In this document: positions 8,345 to 15,454 of the stretch, one piece after another | Position numbering within the stretch: position 1 is the stretch's first letter | Layout: each line of letters starts with the position of its first letter | Source of the DNA: Verrucomicrobiota bacterium | Lineage (GTDB): Bacteria; Verrucomicrobiota; Verrucomicrobiia; Limisphaerales; UBA1096 | Assembly: GCA_030747575.1 (NCBI GenBank) | Contig: JASLKI010000147.1 | Location: forward strand, 1-17,634 | Length of the DNA stretch: 17,634 nt | Direction: 5' to 3' | Program-made: the position numbers and the translations under genes | The notes under the pieces: generated by a model | Told to the model about the DNA's origin: nothing | What the model saw: only the letters and a program-made list of their open reading frames with translations | The model's database searches: none

Positions 8345-8638
8345 CAGGGGCGGGCCGCATCGTCAACCAAGGAACAACCACGCGCAAGTGCCAAAAGCCC
8401 ATTACAGGATTTCTGTCCCGCCGCTACCTGATTTTTCTTTTTCGTGGGCTGGGTTTTCCCATGTTGGCTTGTTGGCGCTTGGCCATTCAGGATGATGAAA
8501 AGCAAAACAACTTTTCAAAAAGGCATGGTCTACATTGTAGACCGACAACCACCGCAAGCGAGGCATTACTTCAGCATCCGGCTGGGGAAATGGGTAGTTG
8601 ATTCTTGTTCCAGGAGGCGACGACGCTAGACTCCCGGC
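8345..8638. other. Divergent intergenic control region
   Basis: This 294-nt stretch separates the SGNH-DUF1080 gene (leftward) from the PQQ-like gene (rightward). I see no convincing gene in it. It holds a perfect 17-bp dyad at 8527-8543, a TTGACG on the minus strand 18 nt before the leftward ATG without a matching -10, and TAGACT at 8627-8632 just before the rightward ATG. AGGAGG at 8612-8617 is too far (21 nt) from that ATG to be its ribosome binding site. Confidence 0.6.
8527..8543. promoter_or_regulatory. Perfect 17-bp inverted repeat, possible BlaI/MecI-type operator
   Basis: GGTCTACA and TGTAGACC are exact reverse complements around a single central T. The TACA/TGTA half-site core is that of BlaI/MecI-family repressor operators. 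It sits 95 bp upstream of the PQQ-like ATG and 182 bp upstream of the SGNH-DUF1080 ATG. No repressor gene is present in this window. The dyad is directly visible; the repressor family is an inference, and the one-base spacing differs from the two-base centres I recall for classical operators. Confidence 0.45.
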
Positions 8639-9907
8639 ATGCGTTTGGTTGTGTTGTTCTTTTTTGTGGCAGGGTTAATCCGGGCCGAAAACTGGCCGGG
8701 TTGGCGTGGGCCAAGCGGCGACGGGGTCAGCGCCGGAAAAGGCATCCCTACCAAGTGGAGCAGCACTGAAAATATCGCATGGAAAATCGCCGTTCCCGGA
8801 GAAGGCCACTCATCCCCAATCGTTTGGGGCGACAAGGTTTTCCTCACCAGCAGCCTTACCGAAAAGAACAAACGCATCCTGCTCTGCATCGACCGACTCA
8901 GCGGCCAAACAGTCTGGAAGCGAGATGTTGTGCAGTCTCCACCAGAAACAGTTCATCGGCTCAACAGCCGTGCCTCCGGCACTCCGGCCACAGACGGCAA
9001 ACAAGTTTACGTCACGTTCATGCGCGCCGAGGGAGACGAGGTAATCGCGCCGAATGTAGGCTCCGAGCGCCTCATCACCCCCGGTAAAATCATCGTTGCC
9101 GCCTACGACCTGGACGGAAACGAAAAGTGGAAAACAAACGTCGGCGACTTCCTCAGCGCGCATGGCTTCAACACTTGCCCCGTGCTTTTCGAAGATTTGG
9201 TGATCCTCAACGGAGACCACGATGGCAACGCCTACCTCGTCGCGCTCGATCGCCAATCCGGCAGGCAGCGTTGGCGAACCCGGCGCGAAAACAAAACCCG
9301 CAGCTACGTCACGCCAATCATTCGCGAGATCGACGGCATCACTCAAATGATCCTCTCCGGCAGTCTTTGTATCGCCAGTTACGATCCGCGCAACGGCAAG
9401 CGCCACTGGATTGTCGATGGCCCAACTGAGCAGTTTGTTGCGTCGATGGTTTACGATGGAAAATACGTCTTTGCGACCGGCGGCTACCCGGAGCGGCACA
9501 CCCTCGCAATACGGCCCGGCGGCAAGGGCAACGTCACCGACACTCACATCGCTTGGCGCACGACTCGCGGCGCCGCCTATGTCCCCTCGCCCATCATCTC
9601 CGGACGCTACCTGCTCATGGTCGCCGACAGCGGGATCGCCAGCTGTTTCGAGGCCAGAACCGGCAAACGCCATTGGATGGAGCGACTCCCCGGTGGCCAT
9701 AGCCCATCACCCGTTTCTGCGGATGGCCTGGTTTACTTCGTCTCCGACCGGGGCGTGACGACCATTATTCGCCCCAGCGAAACATTCGCAGTCATCGAAA
9801 AAAACGAACTCGGCGAGCCGGTGTCCGCCAGCCCGGCGATCAGTCAGGGTCAAATTTTTCTCCGCACCCACCAGCACCTCTACTGCATCGGGCCAAAGAA
9901 AAACTGA
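8639..9907 (+). CDS. Secreted PQQ-like beta-propeller repeat protein
   Basis: A 422-residue exported protein. The signal peptide is residues 1-16 (ending GLIRA before EN) and is followed by NWPGWRGPSGDG (18-29), the opening typical of planctomycete and verrucomicrobial PQQ-like repeat proteins. Repeats of the type GxxxW and LDRxSGxxxW recur: CIDRLSGQTVWKRD, DLDGNEKWKTN, ALDRQSGRQRWRT, YDPRNGKRHWIVD and FEARTGKRHWMERL, as expected for blades of a seven- or eight-bladed propeller. It resembles BamB in fold but lacks BamB gene context and a lipobox, so it should not be called BamB. No PQQ-binding catalytic residues can be claimed. There is no usable Shine-Dalgarno; TAGACT lies 6 nt before the ATG. 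Its stop codon abuts that of the convergent esterase gene. Confidence 0.93.
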   Translation: MRLVVLFFFVAGLIRAENWPGWRGPSGDGVSAGKGIPTKWSSTENIAWKIAVPGEGHSSPIVWGDKVFLTSSLTEKNKRILLCIDRLSGQTVWKRDVVQSPPETVHRLNSRASGTPATDGKQVYVTFMRAEGDEVIAPNVGSERLITPGKIIVAAYDLDGNEKWKTNVGDFLSAHGFNTCPVLFEDLVILNGDHDGNAYLVALDRQSGRQRWRTRRENKTRSYVTPIIREIDGITQMILSGSLCIASYDPRNGKRHWIVDGPTEQFVASMVYDGKYVFATGGYPERHTLAIRPGGKGNVTDTHIAWRTTRGAAYVPSPIISGRYLLMVADSGIASCFEARTGKRHWMERLPGGHSPSPVSADGLVYFVSDRGVTTIIRPSETFAVIEKNELGEPVSASPAISQGQIFLRTHQHLYCIGPKKN

Positions 9908-10759
9908 TCACTTCGAAGAGAGGATCCGCCTTATAAAACGCAGCAGTAAGGGATGGGCGGGCCCGGCCATTTGGCCGTGATTGTAGCCGTCGAGTTCAAA
10001 AATGGTCGTATCCGGATGGCCAACGACCTGCATCATTCGCCACATATAAGCGTTTTCCTCATAACGGCCAAGCATCTCGAGTTCACGATCGCCGGTGATG
10101 AGCAGCAGGGGCGGGCAGTCTTTTCGTACGTGATACAGTGGCGCCATATCGTCGAGGATTGGTTGTTTGCCATCGATCCCCCGCTCGCTGCGAACGGTAA
10201 AGTGGGTGATGGTGTGTCCACTGTACGGAATCAATCCGGCAATCTGATTCGCATCAACGTCGTGCCTGGCCAACCAGCGTTTGTCCAAACCAACCATGCT
10301 CGTAAGATACCCTCCAGCTGAATGGCCGCTGACAAAGATACGGCTGGGTGAACCTCCGTACTTAGCGATATTCTTGATCGTCCAGGCGACCGCGGCGGCG
10401 GCATCCTCAATGTAAACCGGTGACTTGACTTTGGGGTGAAGTCGATAGTTCACAGAGACCACCGCCACACCCTTTTTCTTGAGCGCCTCAGGCACAGAAC
10501 GATTGCCGGCCTTCAGACCACCACCGTGAAACCAGACAATCGTCGGATACCCTTCCTTGCCGACCGGATGATAAACATCCAGTCGACACCGCTCCTGCAT
10601 ATACTCGGTGAGTTTGCCCTCGCGATAGAGAATGTTATCGACCGTTTTGTATTGTGCAGATGGGTTGACTTCCTGCGCCTTCGCCAAGCTGCAAGCCAAG
10701 GCCATAGCCGAGACAGCAACGACTGAACGGCTAAAGATGTTTTTTTTGTTACAAACCAT
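9908..10759 (-). CDS. Secreted alpha/beta hydrolase, BD-FAE/esterase-lipase type
   Basis: A 283-residue exported esterase. The signal peptide runs to about residue 28 (LACSLAKA before QE). The fold is clear: WFHGGG (76-81, oxyanion hole), GHSAGG (145-150, nucleophile S147), TGDRE (acid D224) and GYNHG (H261). This pattern fits bifunctional feruloyl/acetyl-xylan esterase-like and hormone-sensitive-lipase-related enzymes. Its start lies 29 nt after the DUF1501 stop codon, making it the last gene of the sulfatase unit. Removal of acyl or feruloyl groups from a glycan being desulfated by its neighbours is a reasonable inference. Codons 4-8 contain a run of eight A bases. The stop codon sits directly against that of the PQQ-like gene on the other strand. 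Confidence 0.93.
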   Translation of the reverse strand: MVCNKKNIFSRSVVAVSAMALACSLAKAQEVNPSAQYKTVDNILYREGKLTEYMQERCRLDVYHPVGKEGYPTIVWFHGGGLKAGNRSVPEALKKKGVAVVSVNYRLHPKVKSPVYIEDAAAAVAWTIKNIAKYGGSPSRIFVSGHSAGGYLTSMVGLDKRWLARHDVDANQIAGLIPYSGHTITHFTVRSERGIDGKQPILDDMAPLYHVRKDCPPLLLITGDRELEMLGRYEENAYMWRMMQVVGHPDTTIFELDGYNHGQMAGPAHPLLLRFIRRILSSK

Positions 10760-10788
10760 GATGCGGCAATAGTTGATTGGAGAAAATT

Positions 10789-12195
10789 TTAACTAAGCCC
10801 AATACCGGCAATTGGTGGGTGGTCGAGGAGTTCTAAAATCTCTTGTGGAGCGTTTGGGATCAGACGCAATTGCCCAGGGTCAATGACAGTTCGGAGGATG
10901 GACGAAATAAGATGTCTGGGATTGTAGGCATCCGTTATCGGTTCACCCCCAAAACGATCAGATTTGCCAATCACCCGGCCGCGATCGATGCCGCCACCGT
11001 AAATCATGAGCGGCGCAAGACGTGCCCAGTGATCACGACCACCGCGTTCGTTAAGCTTGGGGGTACGGCCCATCTCACCGCAGCAGACAAGCATGATCTT
11101 GTCAGATAAACCTCGCGCCTCGCAGTCCTCGATAAATGCGGCCACGGCATGGTCAAAGCTGTAACCGACAGCCTCCATGCCATCCCGCATGTTCAGGTTG
11201 TTCTGGTCAGCATGCATGTCCCAAACCCCGGCGTAACTCGCGTGGATTGTCACGTAGCCGCTACCGGCCTCGCACAACCGTCGTGCCTGCAGGAGTAGCT
11301 TGCCAAGCGTGCCGGCCTGGGCGTTGTAGTAGCCTCTCGTGCCGCGAGTCACCGAGTTCCATTTTTTGCCACGGACGTAACGTCTCGTGTCATAGAGTGC
11401 TAGGGTCTTGGCGTCCTCCTGCGACAGGTCCAAGGCCCTCGACACACCGCCACCGAGTAACACCTCCGCGGCTTGCTGCTGTATATCGTCCAACGCACTG
11501 ACCTCACCGTTGGCATCGATCGCACGATTCAGGCTGTCCAAACCGGCTAGCAGCTTTCGCCGCTCAAAAAAACGCTCCCTCGGCATGGCTAAATTCATGT
11601 CGTCCTGCAGTTGCCCGCCCTTCCCCGGGATGAACGGGGCGTAACTTTTGCTGTACGGGCCGGTCGCCGAAATGTTGCCGCGCGCTTCCGGCCCGGGCAC
11701 ATCGGGGTCCACCGATCGCGGGAATAGCACCACGTTGGTTGGAATACCTGAATTTGCGCGGGTAACACCGGCCACACGCGCATAGTGCACACCGATGTTC
11801 GCCTGTTTGGATGAATCACTGACAATCGGCTGGATATTATGCCCGGAGTTGCCAGTGTGAAAAGAGCGCACCACCGAAATCTTGTGTGCCAGCCTGGCCA
11901 GGCGTGGTATCCATCCGCTAAATCGCACTCCAGGCAGGGAGGTTGGGATCACATCACCCACCGAGCGCACGCCGGACGGAGCATCCGGCTTCGGATCAAA
12001 CGTTTCGTGCTGGCTTGGTCCGCCCTGCTGAAACAGGAAAATGACCGACTTGCCGGTGAGCAGGTTCGGCTGGCCGTTGGCCAATGCCTTCACGCCGAGT
12101 AAAGACGACAACGATAGCCCCCCAAGGCCGAGCGTGCCCACCCGGAGCAGTTCCCGTCGGCTCATTGGCTCTTGGCCATCAAACAAAGTCAGCAT
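10789..12195 (-). CDS. Tat-exported DUF1501 protein
   Basis: A 468-residue protein of normal family length. A twin-arginine signal (MSRRELLRVGTLGLGG from residue 11) follows a short leader, an arrangement usual for DUF1501 proteins. Family marks include FLFQQGGPSQHETFDPKPDAP (about 54-74, split over the first conserved block), SFHTGNSGHN, MLVCCGEMGRTPK, GGRDHWARLAPLMIYGGG and RHLISSIL near the end. DUF1501 belongs to the alkaline-phosphatase/sulfatase-like superfamily, but its activity is unproven. The start at 12195 is supported by AGGA 5 nt upstream. It is the third gene of the sulfatase unit: 80 nt after the iduronate-sulfatase-like gene, 29 nt before the esterase. No PSCyt1 partner gene is adjacent, unlike many DUF1501 loci. 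Confidence 0.95.
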   Translation of the reverse strand: MLTLFDGQEPMSRRELLRVGTLGLGGLSLSSLLGVKALANGQPNLLTGKSVIFLFQQGGPSQHETFDPKPDAPSGVRSVGDVIPTSLPGVRFSGWIPRLARLAHKISVVRSFHTGNSGHNIQPIVSDSSKQANIGVHYARVAGVTRANSGIPTNVVLFPRSVDPDVPGPEARGNISATGPYSKSYAPFIPGKGGQLQDDMNLAMPRERFFERRKLLAGLDSLNRAIDANGEVSALDDIQQQAAEVLLGGGVSRALDLSQEDAKTLALYDTRRYVRGKKWNSVTRGTRGYYNAQAGTLGKLLLQARRLCEAGSGYVTIHASYAGVWDMHADQNNLNMRDGMEAVGYSFDHAVAAFIEDCEARGLSDKIMLVCCGEMGRTPKLNERGGRDHWARLAPLMIYGGGIDRGRVIGKSDRFGGEPITDAYNPRHLISSILRTVIDPGQLRLIPNAPQEILELLDHPPIAGIGLS

Positions 12196-12200
12196 ACTTA

Positions 12201-12204
12201 TCCT
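12201..12204 (-). promoter_or_regulatory. Ribosome binding site of the DUF1501 gene
   Basis: AGGA on the minus strand lies 5 nt before the ATG at 12195. It supports that start over the internal Met at residue 11, where the twin-arginine motif begins. It is one of few recognisable Shine-Dalgarno sites in the window. Confidence 0.5.
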
Positions 12205-12211
12205 GTCGGGA

Positions 12212-12231
12212 CTGGGAGGCTATGCCCCCAG
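12212..12231 (-). other. Intercistronic RNA hairpin before the DUF1501 gene
   Basis: On the minus strand CTGGGGG and CC-T-CCCAG pair with one bulged T around a CATAG loop, a GC-rich seven-pair stem. It lies in the 80-nt gap after the iduronate-sulfatase-like gene and ends 7 nt before the AGGA site. There is no U-tract after it, so it is not a standard terminator; it could protect or process the downstream mRNA or modulate initiation (inference). Confidence 0.35.
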
Positions 12232-12275
12232 CCAGGTTGTACCAGAAAAAACGATGCCCATGCCGCAGTCGCAGA

Positions 12276-13757
12276 TTACTTTCTGGTGGAGTTCCCTGCC
12301 GACCCCGCCTGCTTGCGGCGCTTGGCCAGTGTCTCCTTCATCCGGTTCAAGACGGCCCTGTGTTTGGAAGATTTAGCCAAATTGGTGTATTCCCTCGGAT
12401 CCTTCTCCAGATCGTACAACTCGCCCGCCTCGACTGTGCCCCACTCGGCGTAACGCCAGCGCCTGGTCCTAATGGAACGCCCCAACTGATTGCCACGCGA
12501 CACGACAGTGTAAGCGCTTGGCTTACCCTCGCCGCCAGGTTTGCGAATCAGGCCAGCGTAACTCCCGCCCTGCAGATGCGCCGGGGCGGCCAGCTTACAA
12601 AGCTCGACCAAGGTCGGAAACAGATCGATCGTTTCAACCAATCCCTCACTTCGAGTGCCGGCCTTGGACACACCGGGAACTCGCACCACCAACGGCACGC
12701 GGGCGCACTCCTCAAAAAGCGTCACCTTGCCCCACATGAAATGTTCACCCAAGTGATAGCCGTGGTCGGAGGTGAAAATAACAATCGTGTCATCCCAAAG
12801 TTTTTGCTCTTTCAACTTATCAAGGATCAACCCGATCTGCGCATCCACAAACGAAACGCAGGCGTGGTAGGCCTGCGTGTACTCGCGCCGGAGCGGATCG
12901 TTCTCCCTGCCTAACTCAAACCCGAAGCCACTGAATCGCTTGACCATCGCCATCTTCGGGATGTCATTCCAATCGTTGACCGGGTTCAACTCGAACTGAA
13001 GCCGGTTCTTCGGATAGAGGTTGAAATATTTCTGCGGCGCAATGAATGGAACATGCGGTTTATGAATGCCGACCGTGATGAAGAACGGCTTGTCACCGTA
13101 GCTTTTTTCACCGAGCCACTCGACTACTTTTCGGGCGTTTCGGCCATCGCGATGCTGCGAGTCGTTCAATCCGCTTGGCCCGTAACCGGGACTCTGCTGG
13201 CCGCGTGTCTGTGGAAACAGACCCGAAAGCTTCTCCTTCCATTGACGCCGAGTTTTTCCTCGTTCAACTGACCCGTTTTCCGCTTCAAACTTTTTCCGCG
13301 CCTCAGTCACAAAAGGAAACTCGTCGTTCTCAAATCGATGATACTCGTTCCATCCAAGCTTCCCCGGTTCATGACGCACCGTGTGAAAGACCTTTCCCAC
13401 ACCACCGGTCCAGTATCCGTTCTCTTTCATGAACTGCGGCAACGACGGCGTGCCGGGTCGGGTCTCGCGAATGTCGATCTTGTTATTCAACACACCGGTC
13501 GACTCGGGATACAACCCGCTGAGAAACGACGCCCGAGAAGGCCCACAGACGGGGTACTGGCAGTAGGCCCGGTTGAAGATCAAGCTCTCCTTTGACAAGC
13601 GATCGAGGTGGGGGGTGTTAATGTGCGGATACCCTGAAGTGCTGACGTGGGTGTTCAGGTCATCACAGACAATGAGCAACACATTCAGCTTTGCATTGGC
13701 CAAGTTGGCGGCGAACAAAAAGCAGAGAAACGCCGCGGCTTTGTGGATGGAATTCAT
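12276..13757 (-). CDS. Secreted sulfatase, iduronate-2-sulfatase-like
   Basis: A 493-residue type I sulfatase. Signal peptide 1-22 (NLANA before KL). Metal-binding CDDLN has D32 and D33. The sulfatase signature VCGPSRASFLSG supplies C71 in C-x-P-x-R, the cysteine oxidised to formylglycine by a generating enzyme not encoded here. Further marks are GGVGKVFH, GIHKPHVPFIAP, IFTSDHGYHLGEH and EECARVPLVVRVPG, all typical of the iduronate-2-sulfatase-like branch. The C-terminal region (RTRRWRYAEWG, LYDLEKDPREYTNLA) is the usual sulfatase C-terminal subdomain. The start codon overlaps the stop codon of the preceding arylsulfatase gene by 4 bp (ATGA), indicating translational coupling. The sulfated substrate cannot be read from sequence; a uronic-acid-containing or marine polysaccharide is an inference. 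Confidence 0.95.
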   Translation of the reverse strand: MNSIHKAAAFLCFLFAANLANAKLNVLLIVCDDLNTHVSTSGYPHINTPHLDRLSKESLIFNRAYCQYPVCGPSRASFLSGLYPESTGVLNNKIDIRETRPGTPSLPQFMKENGYWTGGVGKVFHTVRHEPGKLGWNEYHRFENDEFPFVTEARKKFEAENGSVERGKTRRQWKEKLSGLFPQTRGQQSPGYGPSGLNDSQHRDGRNARKVVEWLGEKSYGDKPFFITVGIHKPHVPFIAPQKYFNLYPKNRLQFELNPVNDWNDIPKMAMVKRFSGFGFELGRENDPLRREYTQAYHACVSFVDAQIGLILDKLKEQKLWDDTIVIFTSDHGYHLGEHFMWGKVTLFEECARVPLVVRVPGVSKAGTRSEGLVETIDLFPTLVELCKLAAPAHLQGGSYAGLIRKPGGEGKPSAYTVVSRGNQLGRSIRTRRWRYAEWGTVEAGELYDLEKDPREYTNLAKSSKHRAVLNRMKETLAKRRKQAGSAGNSTRK

Positions 13758-15211
13758 TTGGTCTTGTTCTGTCTCTGACGGGCTTTCCTGCGCGCGGCAC
13801 GCTTTTTTTCCCGTGCGGCATCTTTTGGTTTGGGCTCCTCAGCCGTAGCCCGATCCCTTGGCCAAGTGACGTTGATTTTGCCCGCCGACTGGACCATCTC
13901 GGCCAGCCAGGTTTCGTGCCGCTTGGCCAGGCGCTTGGCCAACTCCGGTCGCTTGGCCGCGAGGTCCGTTTTCTCCGATGGATCGCTGGCCAAGTCGTAA
14001 AGTTCATATTTTTGCTTCAAACCGTGCGCCTTCCAGTTGCGTTCCCTCACAGCCCATTCGCCCTTGGGCTCGCCGCTATTCCAATAAAGCACCGGGTGAT
14101 GGGCCGTCGATTTTCCCATGAGCAACGGCAACAAACTTTTGCCGTCGAACACCCGCTTGGCCACACCCTTCGTGCCCATCGCATCGATCGCCGTCGGGAG
14201 AATATCCAGCGAGATCACCGGGGCATCGATGGTGCGCCCACCAGCAAATTTGGCCGGCCAACTGACCACCCAAGGCGTGCGAATGCCTCCCTCGTACAAA
14301 CTGCCCTTGAAGCCGCGTAGAATTCCGTTGTTCGCGTTCATTGCTTTCGCACCACCATTGTCAGTCAGGAAAAATAACAACGTATTTTCCCAAAGACCAT
14401 CGTCCTTCAGTTTCTTGACCACCGCACCAACGCCGAGATCCAAGTGATGAAGCATCGCCATGAGGATCGCACGTTCTTTGTCGAGTTGCGGAAACATCTT
14501 TTGCATCCGTGCAATGTCCTCCTTGGGCGCCTGAGCCGGCGCATGCACAGCATTGTAGGCGAGGTAGAGAAAGAAAGGCTTCTGCTTTTGCCGGTCGATG
14601 AAGGCCACGGCTTCCTTCGTCAATCGAGTGGTGAGATAACCTTCGTAATCTCCCTCTTTGATTCGTTCCTTGTTGCGATAGATCGGCGCATACTCGGGGC
14701 CTTTCACTCCGCGTAATTGGAAGTAGTCGTGACCTCCACGACCCATGAACTTGTAGCACTCGTCGAAACCGCGATTCAGCGCATGCATCTTAAGTTTCGG
14801 ATAATCCGTATCCAGCCCCATGTGCCATTTGCCCACTGCCATGCTGGTGTAGTCATCCGGCAAAAACGAAGGGAATATTTTTGTTTTTGGATTAAAACCA
14901 CGGCCGCCATCGCCAGCAGTGTAAATGCCTACCCGCTGCTGATATTGGCCCAACATCAACCCGGCGCGAGTCGGCGAACAAACGTGGCCACTGGTGTACG
15001 CCTGTGAAAAGAACACCCCTTCACGAGCCAGCGCATCCATGTGCGGCGTCGCCACCTCTTTGGGATGATCAGGATTAAAGCTAATGTCCGCATAGCCTTG
15101 ATCATCGGTGAGGATCACTACGATGTTGGGAGGCTTGGCCAAGGCGGCAGAAGCCAGGCCAAGGCCAATCAGCATGACGGTTTCGATTAAGTGACGGGAT
15201 GTAATGTTCAT
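13754..15211 (-). CDS. Secreted arylsulfatase A-type sulfatase
   Basis: A 485-residue type I sulfatase. I chose the ATG at 15211 because it gives a signal peptide directly (MNITSRHLIE, hydrophobic core, ASAALA before KP); an upstream in-frame TTG at 15238 would add nine residues of non-signal sequence. Metal ligands D36 and D37 are in ILTDDQGYAD; the C78-S79-P80-T81-R82 motif is the formylglycine site. VGKWHMG, FFLYLAYNAVHAPAQAP, FFLTDNGG and RTPWVVSWP follow in canonical order. The last 30 or so residues are very rich in Lys, Arg and Ala, a feature seen in many verrucomicrobial and planctomycete sulfatases and of unknown role. It is the first gene of the four-gene minus-strand unit and overlaps the next sulfatase by 4 bp. 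Confidence 0.95.
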   Translation of the reverse strand: MNITSRHLIETVMLIGLGLASAALAKPPNIVVILTDDQGYADISFNPDHPKEVATPHMDALAREGVFFSQAYTSGHVCSPTRAGLMLGQYQQRVGIYTAGDGGRGFNPKTKIFPSFLPDDYTSMAVGKWHMGLDTDYPKLKMHALNRGFDECYKFMGRGGHDYFQLRGVKGPEYAPIYRNKERIKEGDYEGYLTTRLTKEAVAFIDRQKQKPFFLYLAYNAVHAPAQAPKEDIARMQKMFPQLDKERAILMAMLHHLDLGVGAVVKKLKDDGLWENTLLFFLTDNGGAKAMNANNGILRGFKGSLYEGGIRTPWVVSWPAKFAGGRTIDAPVISLDILPTAIDAMGTKGVAKRVFDGKSLLPLLMGKSTAHHPVLYWNSGEPKGEWAVRERNWKAHGLKQKYELYDLASDPSEKTDLAAKRPELAKRLAKRHETWLAEMVQSAGKINVTWPRDRATAEEPKPKDAAREKKRAARRKARQRQNKTK

Positions 15212-15311
15212 GATTGGCGGACAGTTAAACTGAACCAAACCTGGCTAAGCCAAGCGGATGCTAAACCCACTCTACTCTTACAACAATGAGCATAAAACTG
15301 ATGCTTATGGG

Positions 15312-15354
15312 TTAAATTAACTTAAAACACACAACACCAGTAACTTAAATTAAG
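15312..15354. repeat. AT-rich short direct repeats
   Basis: TAACTTAAA occurs at 15318-15326 and 15341-15349 (period 23 bp), and TTAAATTAA at 15312-15320 and 15345-15353. The block lies in the 243-nt region between the divergent arylsulfatase and membrane-protein genes. It could be a regulator-binding or upstream activating region, or simply low-complexity AT sequence. Confidence 0.35.
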
Positions 15355-15373
15355 TCATCAATCAATTCAGCGA

Positions 15374-15387
15374 TTATTGGACAATAA
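15374..15387. promoter_or_regulatory. Small perfect dyad in divergent promoter region
   Basis: TTATTG and CAATAA are exact reverse complements around GA, 67 nt upstream of the membrane-protein ATG. A second dyad, TGGCT-A-AGCCA, is at 15242-15252, 30 nt upstream of the arylsulfatase ATG. Either may be an operator; I cannot assign a regulator family, and dyads of this size are not rare. Confidence 0.25.
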
Positions 15388-15454
15388 ATAGCCCTTTCCC
15401 GCCGCTTGATAAATACATTGCATAAATAATCAATAAGGGTGAGCTTTGGACGAG

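Noticed and set aside
8464..8483. Three closely spaced TTGGC words in the 8345-8638 intergenic region as iteron-like repeats
   Set aside because: The spacing is irregular (8 and 7 nt) and TTGGC is over-represented throughout the window.
8612..8617. AGGAGG as the ribosome binding site of the PQQ-like gene
   Set aside because: It lies 21 nt before the ATG, well outside the working distance, and no alternative in-frame start is near it.
8639..9907. Calling the PQQ-like propeller BamB
   Set aside because: It has no lipobox and no der/hisS-type neighbourhood, and the NWPGWRGP opening marks a different, lineage-expanded propeller family.
10735..10750. Run of eight A bases early in the BD-FAE esterase gene, resembling a -1 slippery site
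   Set aside because: The zero frame encodes the complete signal peptide and enzyme, and no stimulatory structure or useful alternative frame is apparent.
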